From the NCBI GenBank assembly GCA_049724395.1, contig JAUGWO010000183.1, positions 124,001 through 188,000 on the forward strand: DNA of 64,000 bases. The letters are read 5' to 3'. The notes below the pieces were generated by a model that saw only the letters and a list, made by a program, of their open reading frames with translations, did no database searches and was not told where the DNA came from. Position numbers and translations under genes: made by a program. Below, one piece after another: positions 10,273-20,800 of the stretch (position 1 is the first letter of the stretch; each line of letters opens with the position of its first letter). The DNA comes from Spongospora subterranea f. sp. subterranea (taxonomy: Eukaryota; Endomyxa: Phytomyxea; Phytomyxea; Plasmodiophorida).

Positions 10273-11133
10273 CGTTTTGATCCTGCCCCGCCCGGTCCTC
10301 GCCACCGATATTCTTCTCCCATTTCACGTTAATCCCCATCAATTTATCGTCGTTCCTTTCAGCTATTCAACTCATCAAGATGTCGTTTGCCGACTCACAT
10401 TCTTCAAAAGCGTCTCCGATGCGCTTTTGAATGTGAGTTCATTGGGTAAAGAGTTCTCACTGCAATTATATAGCGCCATGGTGTCGGCATTCGGTGACGA
10501 TTCCCAGGAAATCCGCGAGTTTGTTTAGAAATTCTGGACCGATTCCGTTGTGGGTTTCACGAATCCTTCATCGTTATTGATCTGGCTGTTGGACCTTTGC
10601 ATTGGCGACGCGTTCTGGCTATCATTGACCTGTTAAAAGCGTGTGAGCACAGCCCACAGTTCAAAGAGGTTCTGTCCCCCGTTCCGCTCCAGGATTCCAT
10701 TGTGCTTTTCCCGGTTCCAGTCCACGGAACATGGCGCCCTGGTCTTGATTCCTCCCTCACTCCCCGGTTTTCCATTTCCCAAGACCCATCGCAGATCGCT
10801 TCTTTACCGCCTCTGTTGGCCACTTCCGATCCCTAATTCACATTGACACAAATAAGTCAGAAACGATGCCGAATCGCGATTTTTCAGAGTATCGCGGCCC
10901 TCGATCCAACGCAACGTCCTGATTCGTCATCGCTCGCTACAATTGCGTTTAGCGACAAATCTTATCTGAACCATTCGAAGGCGGTCAGGGACCTGGAGGA
11001 GTGAGGCGACAACGGTTCGGGGCTGTGTCAACATACAGATCGGCATCATTAGCGATTGACAAGGAGGAAAAGAGAAAAGGGAGACGGCGTAGGCTAGGAA
11101 GTTAGTGAAAGAGGCGCGGGAGAAATCGGTGAA
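10273..11133 (+). pseudogene. captured mosaic DNA-PKcs gene fragment P2
   Basis: The first 40 bp (CCTCGCCACCGATATTC) match DNA-PKcs near 43396-43430. After a junction at about 10313 the sequence follows DNA-PKcs from 40153 down to 39314, encoding for example PFHVNPHQFIVVPFSYSTHQ and [10 protein letters not shown]. In the intact gene these parts lie 3.2 kb apart. The reading frame has stops and small indels, so it is not functional protein. It reads in the same direction as copy B, directly upstream of that copy's promoter. Confidence 0.88.
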
Positions 11134-11139
11134 TGACGG

Positions 11140-11330
11140 CATGACAATGGCCATTTGGTCACAATGAATGACGGCATGACAATGGCCATTTTGGTCACAA
11201 TGAATGACGCCATAACAATTGACCAAGCCTGATACTGTACATGTGCACCTGATTGGACAGTGACTGCCAATCGGTCCGAATCCGTTATAAAGTCTCAGAA
11301 TCAACAATTTCCTCATTCTGATTTGACGTC
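11140..11330 (+). promoter_or_regulatory. promoter module of copy B
   Basis: Direct repeats of GAATGACGGCATGACAATGG (from 11131 and 11167) are followed by a CCAAT-type motif (TGATTGGACAGTG near 11250), a TATA-like box TTATAAAG (near 11285) and TGACGTCA overlapping the ATG at 11331. The spacing of about 45 nt between TATA box and ATG is kept in copies A, D and E, which suggests a real core promoter with a very short leader. Confidence 0.55.
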
Positions 11331-11975
11331 ATGTACTCAGCGAACATTCCTGCGCTCGCGGCCATCGCAGATGCAAACGCGGACGCAGTCGCTCCAGCAG
11401 GGGCGCTGGCGATTGCTGCGGGAATTCCGATCAACGTGGCCGACGTAACTGCAGCAGATGATGACTGCAAGGCTCGTAAGAAGCTGCGGCTCGCCAACGC
11501 GGCCGCCCCGGCGATCTCCGACGACGAGGTGGCCGGCGCCGTGATCCGGCGTCAAGCCGTTTTGAATGAGCATGCTGCCCAACTTTATCCAAGCGCAGGG
11601 GCGCCGGCGTGGTTCGCCCCGGCGATCAACGCCGCACTGCAGCCATTAATTCATTTGTGAGTTTGAGGAGTACCCCCTTTGTTCACCTCACTACTTAATT
11701 GACACGATATTATATCGGTTCTTAGAGAATCGCGAAGCATCGCTCGTTTGATCAACTCCCAGTTATCACAGGACTCGTTTCCAATTAATGAGTTAATTGG
11801 AAACAATGGGGGTCGTCCCGGTCACCCGGCGACCACCGCCGCCCCAAGGCCCTACCTGCATTTGCCGTCGATGCGCTCCTCCTGGCGTACGGCCAAGTTC
11901 CCGTCGATAACCTCAATCGGCGTCGTGCGCAGCTCGGCACATTTTTCGGGCTGCATCACCGATTCACCTAATGCC
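11331..11975 (+). pseudogene. repeated small-gene family, copy B (frame changed in exon 2)
   Basis: Exon 1 (11331-11656) is intact and near-identical to copy A through GAPAWFAPAINAALQPL. A 69-nt intron (11657-11725, GTGAGT...CTTAG) leads to exon 2, which starts ESRSIARLINSQLSQ as in A. After IGNNG the frame shifts relative to A and D; the DNA still contains the conserved C-terminal coding sequence, but in another frame. The shifted frame stays open into the facing copy C. Copy B probably gives a protein with a normal N-terminal half and an altered tail. Confidence 0.6.
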
Positions 11976-11978
11976 CGT

Positions 11979-12611
11979 TTAATAGTTGAATCGGTGATGC
12001 AGCCCGAAAAACGTGCCGAGCTGCGCAAGACGCCGATTGAGGTTATCGACGGGAACTTGGCCGTACGCCAGGAGGAGCGCCTCAACAGCAGGTGCAGGTA
12101 GGGCCTTGAGGGCGGCGGTGGTTGCCGGGAATGGCGCCGGGACGACCGTTGTCCAAGAGCGGATGGATAGGAAAGGAATCTTGTGAAAGCTGAGAGTTGA
12201 TGAGACGGGCAATGCCGCGCGATTCTCTACCAACCGATATGAAATCATGTCAATTAAGTAGAGAGGTGAACAAAGGGGGTACAACTCCGAGTAAATCAAA
12301 TTCTGCAATGCAGCAAGTAATGGCTGCAATGCGGCGTTCACCGCCGGGGCGAACCACGCCGGCGCAGCATGATCACTCACGAGGGCATGATGCCGGATTA
12401 CGGCACCCGTGACCTCGGCGTCAGTGATCGCCGGGAGGGCCGCATTGGCCTACCGCAGCTTGTTTCGTGCCCGTCGATCATCACCCGCCGCCTCAATATT
12501 GGCCGTGTTCAACGCCGTGCCTGCGAGAACAGCGGCAGACTGTGAAGGCGCGACGGCCCTGCAGTTTGCATCATTGATGGTCGGGAGAGCCGGAATGTTC
12601 GAGGAATCCAT
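11979..12611 (-). pseudogene. repeated small-gene family, copy C
   Basis: Tail-to-tail with copy B, only about 20 bp between their 3' ends. The C-terminal half is intact (PFPATTAALKALPAPAVEAL, then VDNLNRRLAQLGTFFGLHHR). The N-terminal half is diverged (MDSSNIPALPTIND) and has an in-frame TAG after the RARNKLR segment. The promoter keeps TTATAAAGTCTCAGGATC but lacks the CRE-like motif at the ATG. Confidence 0.6.
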
Positions 12612-12726
12612 GATTCGCCCCTTCAATCAGAATGAGGAAAAGTGTTGATCCTGAGACTTTATAACGGATAGCGGACCACCCGGCGGTGAATGGCCGAATC
12701 AATGCAGTGATCATCACTGTCCAATC

Positions 12727-13280
12727 AGGCCTGGCCAAGCTACGGTACGATACCTTCAGTACCCGGTATTTGAAAGTCCGTATTCCGTACCTTTTGACGG
12801 GTATAGGGTACGGTACGGGACAGGGCCTGTACCGTATCCGTTATACCCGTAACTTTTTTGAGGAAGGTCACGTGCTACCGGCAGGGTGATGAAAGTACAT
12901 ATTTTCAACCGCCAATATAAAAAACATGAATTCTTAATCATTGCAATTGAAGAAGCATATTAGATGAAAATTGAATTCAAATTAACGGGTAGGGTTCGTG
13001 GTGCGCGGCTATGAAGTGGCCTTCGTCTAAAACGATCACGCAATACACTCGGGTATTGCAGGCCAGCGCCATGATTTTGAAGGTACGGTACAGGTACGGT
13101 TACGGTACGACACAGCCGGTCTGTTAAAAAGGTACAGGTAATATTCGGGTACAGGCATAAAGTGTATCGTACCCGATACCGTACCCGGTACGATCTGGAT
13201 AGCCTAAATGGTACGTGTATGGGAATTGGATGGGGTAAAATACCGTAACCAATACCGCGTATCTTGCCGAGGCCTAAATT
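12727..13280. mobile_element. MITE-like element with TACGGTACC subterminal repeats
   Basis: Both flanks are packed with GGTACGGTACC-like short repeats in both orientations (12735-12860 and 13078-13260). Imperfect inverted ends GGCCTGGCCAAGCTACG (left) and AGGCCTCGGCAAGATACG (right, complement) bound it. On the left, similarity to the promoters of copies A and B stops exactly where this element starts, which supports the boundary. No coding sequence is evident. Dense subterminal repeats recall hAT-like MITEs, but no 8-bp target duplication is visible. Confidence 0.45.
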
Positions 13281-13329
13281 AGGAGAAAAAGGTCCGCACA
13301 CACCAAATTTTGACTTGAACGGCTCAAAC

Positions 13330-14220
13330 ACCCACCATTTGGGATTCCAACACACCAAAATAAAGCATTGTCAAATGCAAACTGATTCTTAATCTCCTCA
13401 GTAACATTCATCTTTGAATCGTCATAAAATCGGATTCTATCTCCATGAACTTTCCGCATTGACTTATCAACTAAGTTCATGACAGTAAACACATATCCAT
13501 TGTTATTCTCAACAATCTGATATGGCCCTCTCCATCTCTGAAAGAGCTTCTGTCCAGACTTCTCAACATCAGGGCTACATAAGACGAAATCTCCGACACC
13601 AAAATTTGGTCTTTGCCGAGGTTTCCTTGTCTTTGGCAACTTACGATTCTGGGTCCGTTCACAACTCGTAATAGCCGCAACTTCTTTGTGCAGCTGTTCC
13701 ATAGCACTCTCTAATGTCTCAGTTCTGCTGACAATTTGTTCTGTTGTCATCTGACATTTACCCAGGTTCTCTCCAGGCTTTTTGAAGATAAGTTCCAGCC
13801 GTTTATCACTCTTTAATCCCGTATGAACCGTTACTGGTGCTTTCCACCCCAGTCTCTTCTTTGGTCGATGGTTCATAGCATGTTCTATTGCTTTCAACAA
13901 CCATGGCCAATCCTCTTTATTCCACCTCAACTCTGAAATCAGAGCTTGAGGGAAAATAAAGACTTCAGTGCCTTATTCACAACCTCAACTGTCCCGTTAG
14001 GATAGTGAATATACGCTGTGGTCCAATGTTGTTCCACACCCGCTTTCTTGGCAAAGCTCCTCATTACTTCTGAAAGAAAGTAAGAAGCTTGATCTGAAAC
14101 ATACACCTCTGATGTTCCAAACTTTGATCGCCATTCCATCAACGCATCAACAGTCGTCTCCGTATCAGGAGTCACTGCTGGTGTCAGGTGAACCAAACCT
14201 GAGCGTGAGAAGGTACATAA
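13330..14220 (-). mobile_element. Ty3/Gypsy integrase fossil
   Basis: Minus-strand remnants of a Gypsy integrase: a catalytic core part (SRSGLVHLTPAVTPDTETT, VYVSDQASYFLSEVMRSF, YIHYPNGTVEVVNKALKSL) and a C-terminal part (FGVGDFVLCSPDV, WRGPYQIVENNNGYVFTVMN). The copy is broken in at least two places and lacks visible LTRs. It is moderately old: long stretches of frame survive. Confidence 0.8.
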
Positions 14221-14347
14221 ACACACTAGAAATGGGTCTTCAACACACGACACACTAGAAATGGGACTTGAACACACTATAAATGGGACTTGAACACACT
14301 AGGAATGGGTCTTCAACACACTGTTGACATGGGTCTTGAACACACAG
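14219..14347. repeat. 22-bp tandem repeat, about 5 copies
   Basis: Degenerate units of the form AACACACTAGAAATGGGTCT plus two bases repeat between the Gypsy fossil and the MULE. One unit is longer. No coding role is evident. Confidence 0.75.
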
Positions 14348-14397
14348 ATTTGCGCATTGCTTGAAGGTCACCCCGACATTTATATTTACGATTAATC

Positions 14398-16501
14398 ATG
14401 GATCCCGATTCCGATCATGATGTCGCAGATCATGATTGGCTCGCAATCGCAATTGACATCAACGAGGCATTCACGTTGAAAGAAGAAATTCGAGCGGCGT
14501 TACCGTCGCACACAGTGTTTAAATCTCAGATGGCGTCGTGCAATTTCTTGCATGAAGACAACAATGATGCAGCAACGGTCGATCCCCATCAGATGCGGCG
14601 ACGTTACGCCAAATGAACGTCTGTGCGATGCTTTGCTGAGATTGAAGGAGAACAAAACCTTTTTTGTGGTGCTGTTTACGCCATCAATATTTGCACAGTT
14701 GATGGATCTTCAGAGGTTTTAATTCGAAGAAAGCACCTCGCCTTTTTTGAGGCTGATGCCCTGTCCTCGCCAGCAAAACAAACTGTAATTCTCTATATTG
14801 TTCGGATTTTAGTTACTGTAAATGCTGAATGATGGATGAACTTCAGGTCAATAGTCCTATGAAGCGCAAGATCCAAGAATTAATGGATGAAGACCCCCAT
14901 CGAACTCCCAAAGTACTCGAAAAACATATTTCCCGGTGTCGCAGGACACTGGAATTTGGGGAACTAGAAATTACTCCAATGCCTACGCTGCAGCAGATTC
15001 AAAGCGTTGTCAAGCGATTTAGGCGAGACAACGGGCAAATCGACACGCTTGATGCAGTTTTGACGAAACTTGCAACACTCAAGCCAGCTGAGGTGTGGGA
15101 AGTTCCGACGAACGTCCTTTCCGCATCAGTTGAGTTTCATCTTCATCGAACTTGATTCACTACTGACTCTGCATTTCCAGGTTTGACTTGTAAGGGCCTT
15201 CTGACCAAGCTTATTGAAATAGTCAGAGCAAACCCTGACGTTCATGTTTTGTGCCATATGGACACAACGTTCAAGACAAACAGGGTTTCTTATCCGGTAT
15301 TCGTTGTCGGATATTCTGATTTCGCGGGAAAGTTCCACCTGTTGTCGATGAGCATTTGCTCCACAAGACAGCAGAGAGAATGTGAATACGCGCTGTTATC
15401 ACTCAAAAACACATTCCTTTAAAAATGTGATTTCAATTTCGTCCCCGACTTTATCGTGGGCGATGCTGATGGAGCTCAGATCAACGTCGTCAGCAGTGTG
15501 TTCAGAGATTGTTCATATCTCATGTGCTTTTTTCATCTGCTCAAAAATGTATGTCCTCACCCTTTGTTGCAATTTCAACTGATGAGGCGACAATCACAGT
15601 GTTGGGACCATCGCGACGGCGTTCGTTGGGCCGAATGTGAAATCATTTCCCATGATATTTATTCACTACATCTGTCGGGCAGCGAAATCGATTTCGCTCA
15701 GAAGTCCTATATCATTATCAACCGCTGGCGCGACGCCACGTGTCCTCCTGCAGTCCAGCGGTTTGCCCAGTATTTTGAAGCTCAATGGCTACATGGTAGG
15801 TTCTCGCAATGGGCTGTGCATTATACGGAACCAGGACGATCGTCCACCAACAATCCCAACGAAGGTTTTAATGCCCGAATCAAGGAGGTATCATATTTGT
15901 TTTTCAAAAGGTTGCAACTGACTGTTATATTGCAGGCTTTGGGCAGACGTCGATTGCACATCCCCCAACTTGTGGAAGAAATTAGGCAGTTATGCCAAAG
16001 TGAATCCGAAAATAATCGAACGTTTCATCTATCTCCAGTGGCATCGCAACGTATCATTTTGTGGTTCAACAAATCAAGATCCGGGGGGCCAACTTCATTC
16101 GATTGACTTCAAACGCTAGGGAGGTGCTGGTATCTCTGTTCGAGCATCCATTGTTTGATGAGGAGGATGGACTCGACAATGCGGATTTTTCTGCGATCAA
16201 AAAAGTCACCGATAACAGAAATTTTTTACGAAGGGAGCGCCTTGGTATGCCACCTGATGGGTGGTTAGTCTCAGTTGATCCACGCAACTGTAATTGCCAA
16301 TATTTTTTCAAGTTCGGCATTTGCGTGCATTTTATGCATGCATGCTTTGTTACTGGCCGGCATGTGGAAGGAGTTCCTCCACCGGTTGAACGGTTGGTAA
16401 ACCGGTCAATACCACTAAACCGGCGTCGCCGCGGTCGCATTCACCGGAATGTTAATGGCCTTGGTCGAGGCCGTGGTGTTGCCGTCCCAGGTCCGGAATA
16501 A
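14398..16501 (+). mobile_element. MULE (Mutator-like) transposase, degenerate
   Basis: Transposase of the MULE family. Catalytic residues lie in CHMDTTFKTNRVSYPVF (first D, near 15255), FIVGDADGAQINVVSSVF (second D, near 15450) followed by MCFFHLLKNV, and STNNPNEGFNARIKE (E, near 15865). A 47-nt intron (about 15887-15933) is clear: it rejoins ARIKE to ALGRRRLHIP. The C-terminus has a SWIM zinc finger (NCNCQYFFKFGICVHFMHAC, near 16290-16350) and a basic tail. Upstream ORFs at 14398 and 14829 are probably its N-terminal parts. An in-frame TAA at 15420 and a frame change near 16080 show that it is no longer active as it stands. Terminal repeats were not found. Confidence 0.8.
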
Positions 16502-16892
16502 AATCGCCGAAACCGTGATCCAGTCGCTGGACCTGGCCGTCCCAGGCTCGCAGGACCTGCGCTGCAGTTGAAGTAATTAACCTAATAAACCGTTGCCATG
16601 TTGCAATCTAACAATTTAACTGCGAAAATGACTTTCGAATGTCCATTATCATCCAGGTAGCAGCAATGGAATTGGATACCGGCACCTCCAAATCGTTTTC
16701 GACCAATCGGTAATGAAGTAACCCCCAGGCACTGTGTTTTGGACGTACAGTCTAGTGTGTTTGATATAGTCGGCGTTATTGTTACTTCGTGTGTTGGCGA
16801 TCCAAAACACTTGAAGTTCGCCACCTGATCACTGTACAGTCGTTTTGGAGTGAAACTAGGGTTTGTAAAACACAGTGAACGGTGGCTTTTTT

Positions 16893-18115
16893 CTACCGCG
16901 CGAGATGCTTGGACACTCGCACAATAAGGTACACAAATGACTGTGACACAGTCAAATCATTGCAAAACTATATCGCACAGTGCGTTCCATGGACCTTCAG
17001 TATACTGTGGTATCGGATCTCTCGGAAACTGGTTAACTATGATTTGCCGAGACGTCATTTCGAAAGCGTCAACATCAAATGCCCTGTGATTCTTCGGAAC
17101 TCCATCGCAAACTACTCTATTTCATGTTCAAATGGAGGATCAGCATTTGTATCAAACTTGCTCGAGCATGTATTATGTAAACGATATTTTTTCAAATCAC
17201 GCACGCTAATTAATGAATGAAACACTTAATAGCATAATGTATTTATAATTTTGTTCATCCTTCGTTTAAAAATAAAGTGACTTGCGTACTTTGATATATT
17301 CATTGCACTCGCAGTGCGTTCGATTTTGACGCTTTGGAAAAAGACGTGTCGGGACGGAACAAGATAAACGATTATGACGCCAAAAGCTATTGGTACACCT
17401 CGCATCAACAGAGGCATTATTGCCTGGATAAACATCACCGGACGCGCGAATTTGCGATCAACAACCACTGATTACAAGTATTAATAAACCATTAACGACA
17501 AAACAGCTATTGGTATACCTCGCATTAACAGAGACATTATCGTGTGTATAAACATCACCGGACGCACGAATTTGCGATTAACAACCACTAATTACAAGTA
17601 TGAATGAACGATTATGACTCCAAAGCTAATAGAATACATCGTATCAACAGGGGCGCTGTCTAATACATCCGACAACCGGGGAGAAACAGCGATTACTGAT
17701 GAATCGCTATAGAGGAGTCAAAGTGATGAACAGTATGCGATTAGAGCCAAAACCCTTTCCCATACAGCCATCTGAGCGACGGCAGCATAACTGCTAGGCG
17801 ATAGGTGACTAAACAAACACAAACAGAGATAATTGAACCGTTAATGGTTGCATATGTTGAATATAATCACCACCTGGAACATTGTTGAAACTGCAACAGA
17901 AGACACAAGAGAAGTAGGAGGAGAATGGACAGACTATAGATCCGGAATTTGATGAAGAGAGAACAGAACTAACAATCGATCGTTCGGGCAAATGCCGTGA
18001 TCCGCAACCCTCATCCACCGCGCTCAGTGCAAAGTATATCTTTGGATTATTAGACTGCGTCACAGTCATTAGTGTACCCTGTTGTGCGAGTGTCCAAACA
18101 TTTCGCGCGGTTTAG
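16893..18115. mobile_element. non-autonomous TIR element, 1.2 kb, about 61-bp inverted ends
   Basis: Left end 16893-16953 (CGCGCGAGATGCTTGGACAC ... ATGACTGTGACACAGTC) is matched by the complement of 18053-18115, with about six differences. There is no transposase; the small ORFs inside are not recognisable. The interior carries a 120-bp tandem repeat. Target duplication not identified. Confidence 0.7.
17369..17690. repeat. 120-bp tandem repeat, about 2.6 copies
   Basis: Units share GCTATTGGTACACCTCGCAT, ATAAACATCACCGGACGC and AACAACCACTGATTACAAGT; the marker GCTA occurs at 17386, 17506 and 17625. The third copy is diverged and truncated. The array lies inside the 1.2-kb TIR element. Confidence 0.8.
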
Positions 18116-18230
18116 GGGATAGTACAGTATAGTGTGTGTATACAGGATTATAATCAGTCGAGGTATCCCTCTGATTGCTGATTGATGGTGGCTAAATCGT
18201 CGCATCATAGGCGTCGCCAGAACCGGTCGC

Positions 18231-18801
18231 CATCTGTGTCTACCAATCGGTAAGTTTATTTCTTCCTGTTCCTTCTTGGATTGACTTCATACTTGCCCTT
18301 GAATACCTGTAGTAACCACTCGCGATTTGTTTATCATCCCAGAGACAGAAGCCCTCGCCATCGGCGGTCGAGGTACTGAATGCCATTAATTTTATCAGCA
18401 CTTTCCTAATCGTCATCAGAAGCGTCTCTGGCTTGCACAACGCAGAAGGTCTTCATCGCCATCTGTGTCTGCCAATGGGTAAGTTTATTTCTTCCTGTTC
18501 CTTCTTGGATTGACTTCATACTTGCCCTTGGATACCTGTAGTAACCACTCTCGATCTGTTCATCATCCCAGAGACAGAAGCCCTCGCCATCGGCGGTCGA
18601 GGTACTGAATGCCATTAATTTTATCAGCACTTTCCTAATCGTCATCAGAAGCGTCTCTGGCTTTGCACAACGCAGAAGGTCTTCATCGCCATCTGTGTCT
18701 GCCAATCGGTAAGTTTATTTCTTCCTGTTCCTTCTTGGATTGACTTCATACTTGCCCTTGAATACCTGTAGTAACCACTCGCGATCTGTTCATCATTCCA
18801 A
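18231..18801. repeat. 229-230-bp tandem repeat, about 2.5 copies
   Basis: Units starting CATCTGTGTCTACCAATCGG occur at 18231, 18460 and 18690 with very few differences. The last copy is cut at about 18801, where a palindrome begins. Each unit has GGTAAGT near its start, which looks like a splice donor and may hint that the repeat copies an exon-intron edge. Confidence 0.9.
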
Positions 18802-18810
18802 AGACAGAAG

Positions 18811-19133
18811 AGGTGTTTTCTTGCTTGAAACCATGCCAGCTAGTGTCATTACTGATAAGCTTCCTGTAGTAGGACCTGCCGAAGCTCTTGAATGAATTCG
18901 AAATTATTCACTAATTGACAAGTACCACAATTACTCGAGACGGGGCCAGCTGGTTTCGACAGGTCTTACTACAGGAAACTTATCAGTAATGACACCAGCT
19001 GGCCCCGTCTCGAGTAATTGTGGTACTTGTCAATTTGTTAATAATTCGATTCATTCAAGAGTTTCGGCAGGTCCTACTACAGGAAGCTTATCAGTAATGA
19101 CACTAGCTGGCATGGTTTCAAGCAAGAAAACAC
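18811..19133. repeat. palindrome with about 143-bp arms
   Basis: The left arm (18811-18953) begins AGGTGTTTTCTTGCTTGAAA and is nearly the exact complement of the right arm ending at 19133. The loop (about 18954-18991) itself contains a third, diverged copy of the TACTACAGGAA...TTATCAGTAATGACA segment found in both arms. It can fold into a long hairpin as DNA or RNA. Confidence 0.85.
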
Positions 19134-19134
19134 C

Positions 19135-19860
19135 TCCAGCAGAGTTACATGCGGCAATCAAATCGCTGCCCATCAGATCATTGGCTCGCAAACGGCCAAC
19201 CGTTTTGTTCTCGAAACGCCCAAAAAAAGACTGCAACTTCCTGTTTGATGTCAACGGCATAGAGCAATTGTTGGTCACATTGTCAGAACAGGATGATGAA
19301 TCCATTAATTGCTTTCGGATCACTGGCTGCGGTATATTCAACCGGTAGGCGCTCTACAAATCCGACTGAACCTTTAGTGATGCATTGCATGAATAGAAGC
19401 TTGCTTCAAAATATGCTCAAGTTGCATAGGTTCGGCCGACGGTTCAGACTCGCCGGCTTCGTTGGAAGAGCGCGAGGTTTTTTCAGATGATGAAGAGCCT
19501 CTGATGAGCGAAGAGGATGGCCGAAATTATAAATCTGGAAATGCATCGCATATTGGGTTTTCAACAGTCCGAGTATTCAACTTCGCAGCTTGACGAAGCG
19601 AAAATGGTCCTTCGAAAATTTGTCGAATACCGACAATTATTGATTTATAAAAATTGGATGGCCAAGTTGGTCGCTCGTTGAATGATGTTGGCCATCAAAA
19701 TTGAAATAAATCTGTTTTATAAAATCATCATCCTGTTCGGATAGAGTCAACAACAACTGCTTTGAGCCATTAATGTCAAATACAAAATCTGAGGTTTGCT
19801 TGAGCCGTTTCCATGACAATAGGATTTGATGGCGGCATTGTGTTCTGGATCGCCAACTCA
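19135..19860. repeat. inverted pair of an unrecognised coding fragment
   Basis: Plus-strand residues FLFDVNGIEQLLVTLSEQDD (near 19235-19300) recur on the minus strand as FVFDINGSKQLLLTLSEQDD (near 19720-19790). Both follow a basic K-R-rich segment. The protein similarity with silent DNA differences suggests that a once-coding sequence was duplicated in inverted orientation some time ago. I do not recognise the family. Neither copy is a whole gene. Confidence 0.5.
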
Positions 19861-20052
19861 AGTGTGAATAAATGGTTCAAAATTTTAAACATTCAAAGTG
19901 CAGAACTCCTTGTCATTGATTGCAGCTACCTACACTGATCAGGCAAATTACTACTGGTCCGTAAAGTCCGTCAGGAACTCCGTTGCCAGCTATATCCTAA
20001 TACAATAGGGTAGCCTGTCGTAGGCTATATAGGGTCAATACGTTGACACATA

Positions 20053-20800
20053 TGTTACACGAGCCTGGGAAGAACGCCGACGGTTATTGGACCAATGCTG
20101 ATTTGGAACCAGCTTCAAAAGAAAGTCATTCCGATTATCAAGATTCTGCACCCCGAATCGCACGCGTTATTCCTGTTCGATAATTCTCAAAACCATCGTT
20201 CTCTACCTCCGAATGCCTTGAATGCGCGTGCTCAATCTTAGTGATGGGGGAGTCAAGACAAGACCCCAGCGAAATGGTTGGTTTGTTGATGGCTCTGGTG
20301 CCAAAATGATTCAAAAGATGCAGACCGAAGCCGGTATCCAAAAAGGGGTCCGCTCAATTTTGAAAGAACGTAGCTTATGGGATAACACTATGTCTTTAAA
20401 AGGATCTCGTGAAATTCTGCAGTCTCAACCTGATTTTCAACAACAGAAGCAATGGTTGAATGAGGTCGTTGAGTGTCACGATGGATTTATTGTTGATTTC
20501 TATCCTAAGTTCCATTGTGAATTCAACTTCATTGAAATGTATTGGGCCGCGTGTAAGAGCTACACACGCAGAAACTGTACTTATTCCTTCAAGGACTTGA
20601 AATGCGTTGTTCCCCTGGCACTTCAGGCAGTGACCGTGTCCCAGATTCGTCGGTTTGCACGCAAATGCTTCAGATACATGGACGCCTATCGCGTTAATGG
20701 TCCCGATGGCAACAGACTGACCATGCGCCAAGTAGAGTATGCTGTCAAAGTTTATAAGCGTCATAGAAGCTTGCCAGTTCGCATAATAAACGATCTTTGA
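20053..20800 (+). mobile_element. DDE transposase fragment (Tc1/mariner-like superfamily, fungal style)
   Basis: An upstream part carries EPGKNADGYWTNADL and LFLFDNSQNHRSLPPNALNA (probable second catalytic Asp in FDNS). The main ORF from 20222 carries LNLSDGGVKTRPQRNGWFVD, IQKGVRSILKERSLWD, QPDFQQQKQWLNEVVE, FYPKFHCEFNFIEMYWAACK (probable third catalytic acid in NFIE) and KCFRYMDAYRVNGPDG. The first part of the protein is missing, and frame breaks lie near 20120 and 20225. It is a different subfamily from the transposase at 7272-8762. Terminal repeats were not identified. Confidence 0.75.

Noticed and set aside
19051-19341. 96-codon minus ORF across the palindrome edge
   Set aside because: It overlaps the right palindrome arm and is antisense to the better conserved LFDVNGIEQLL frame.
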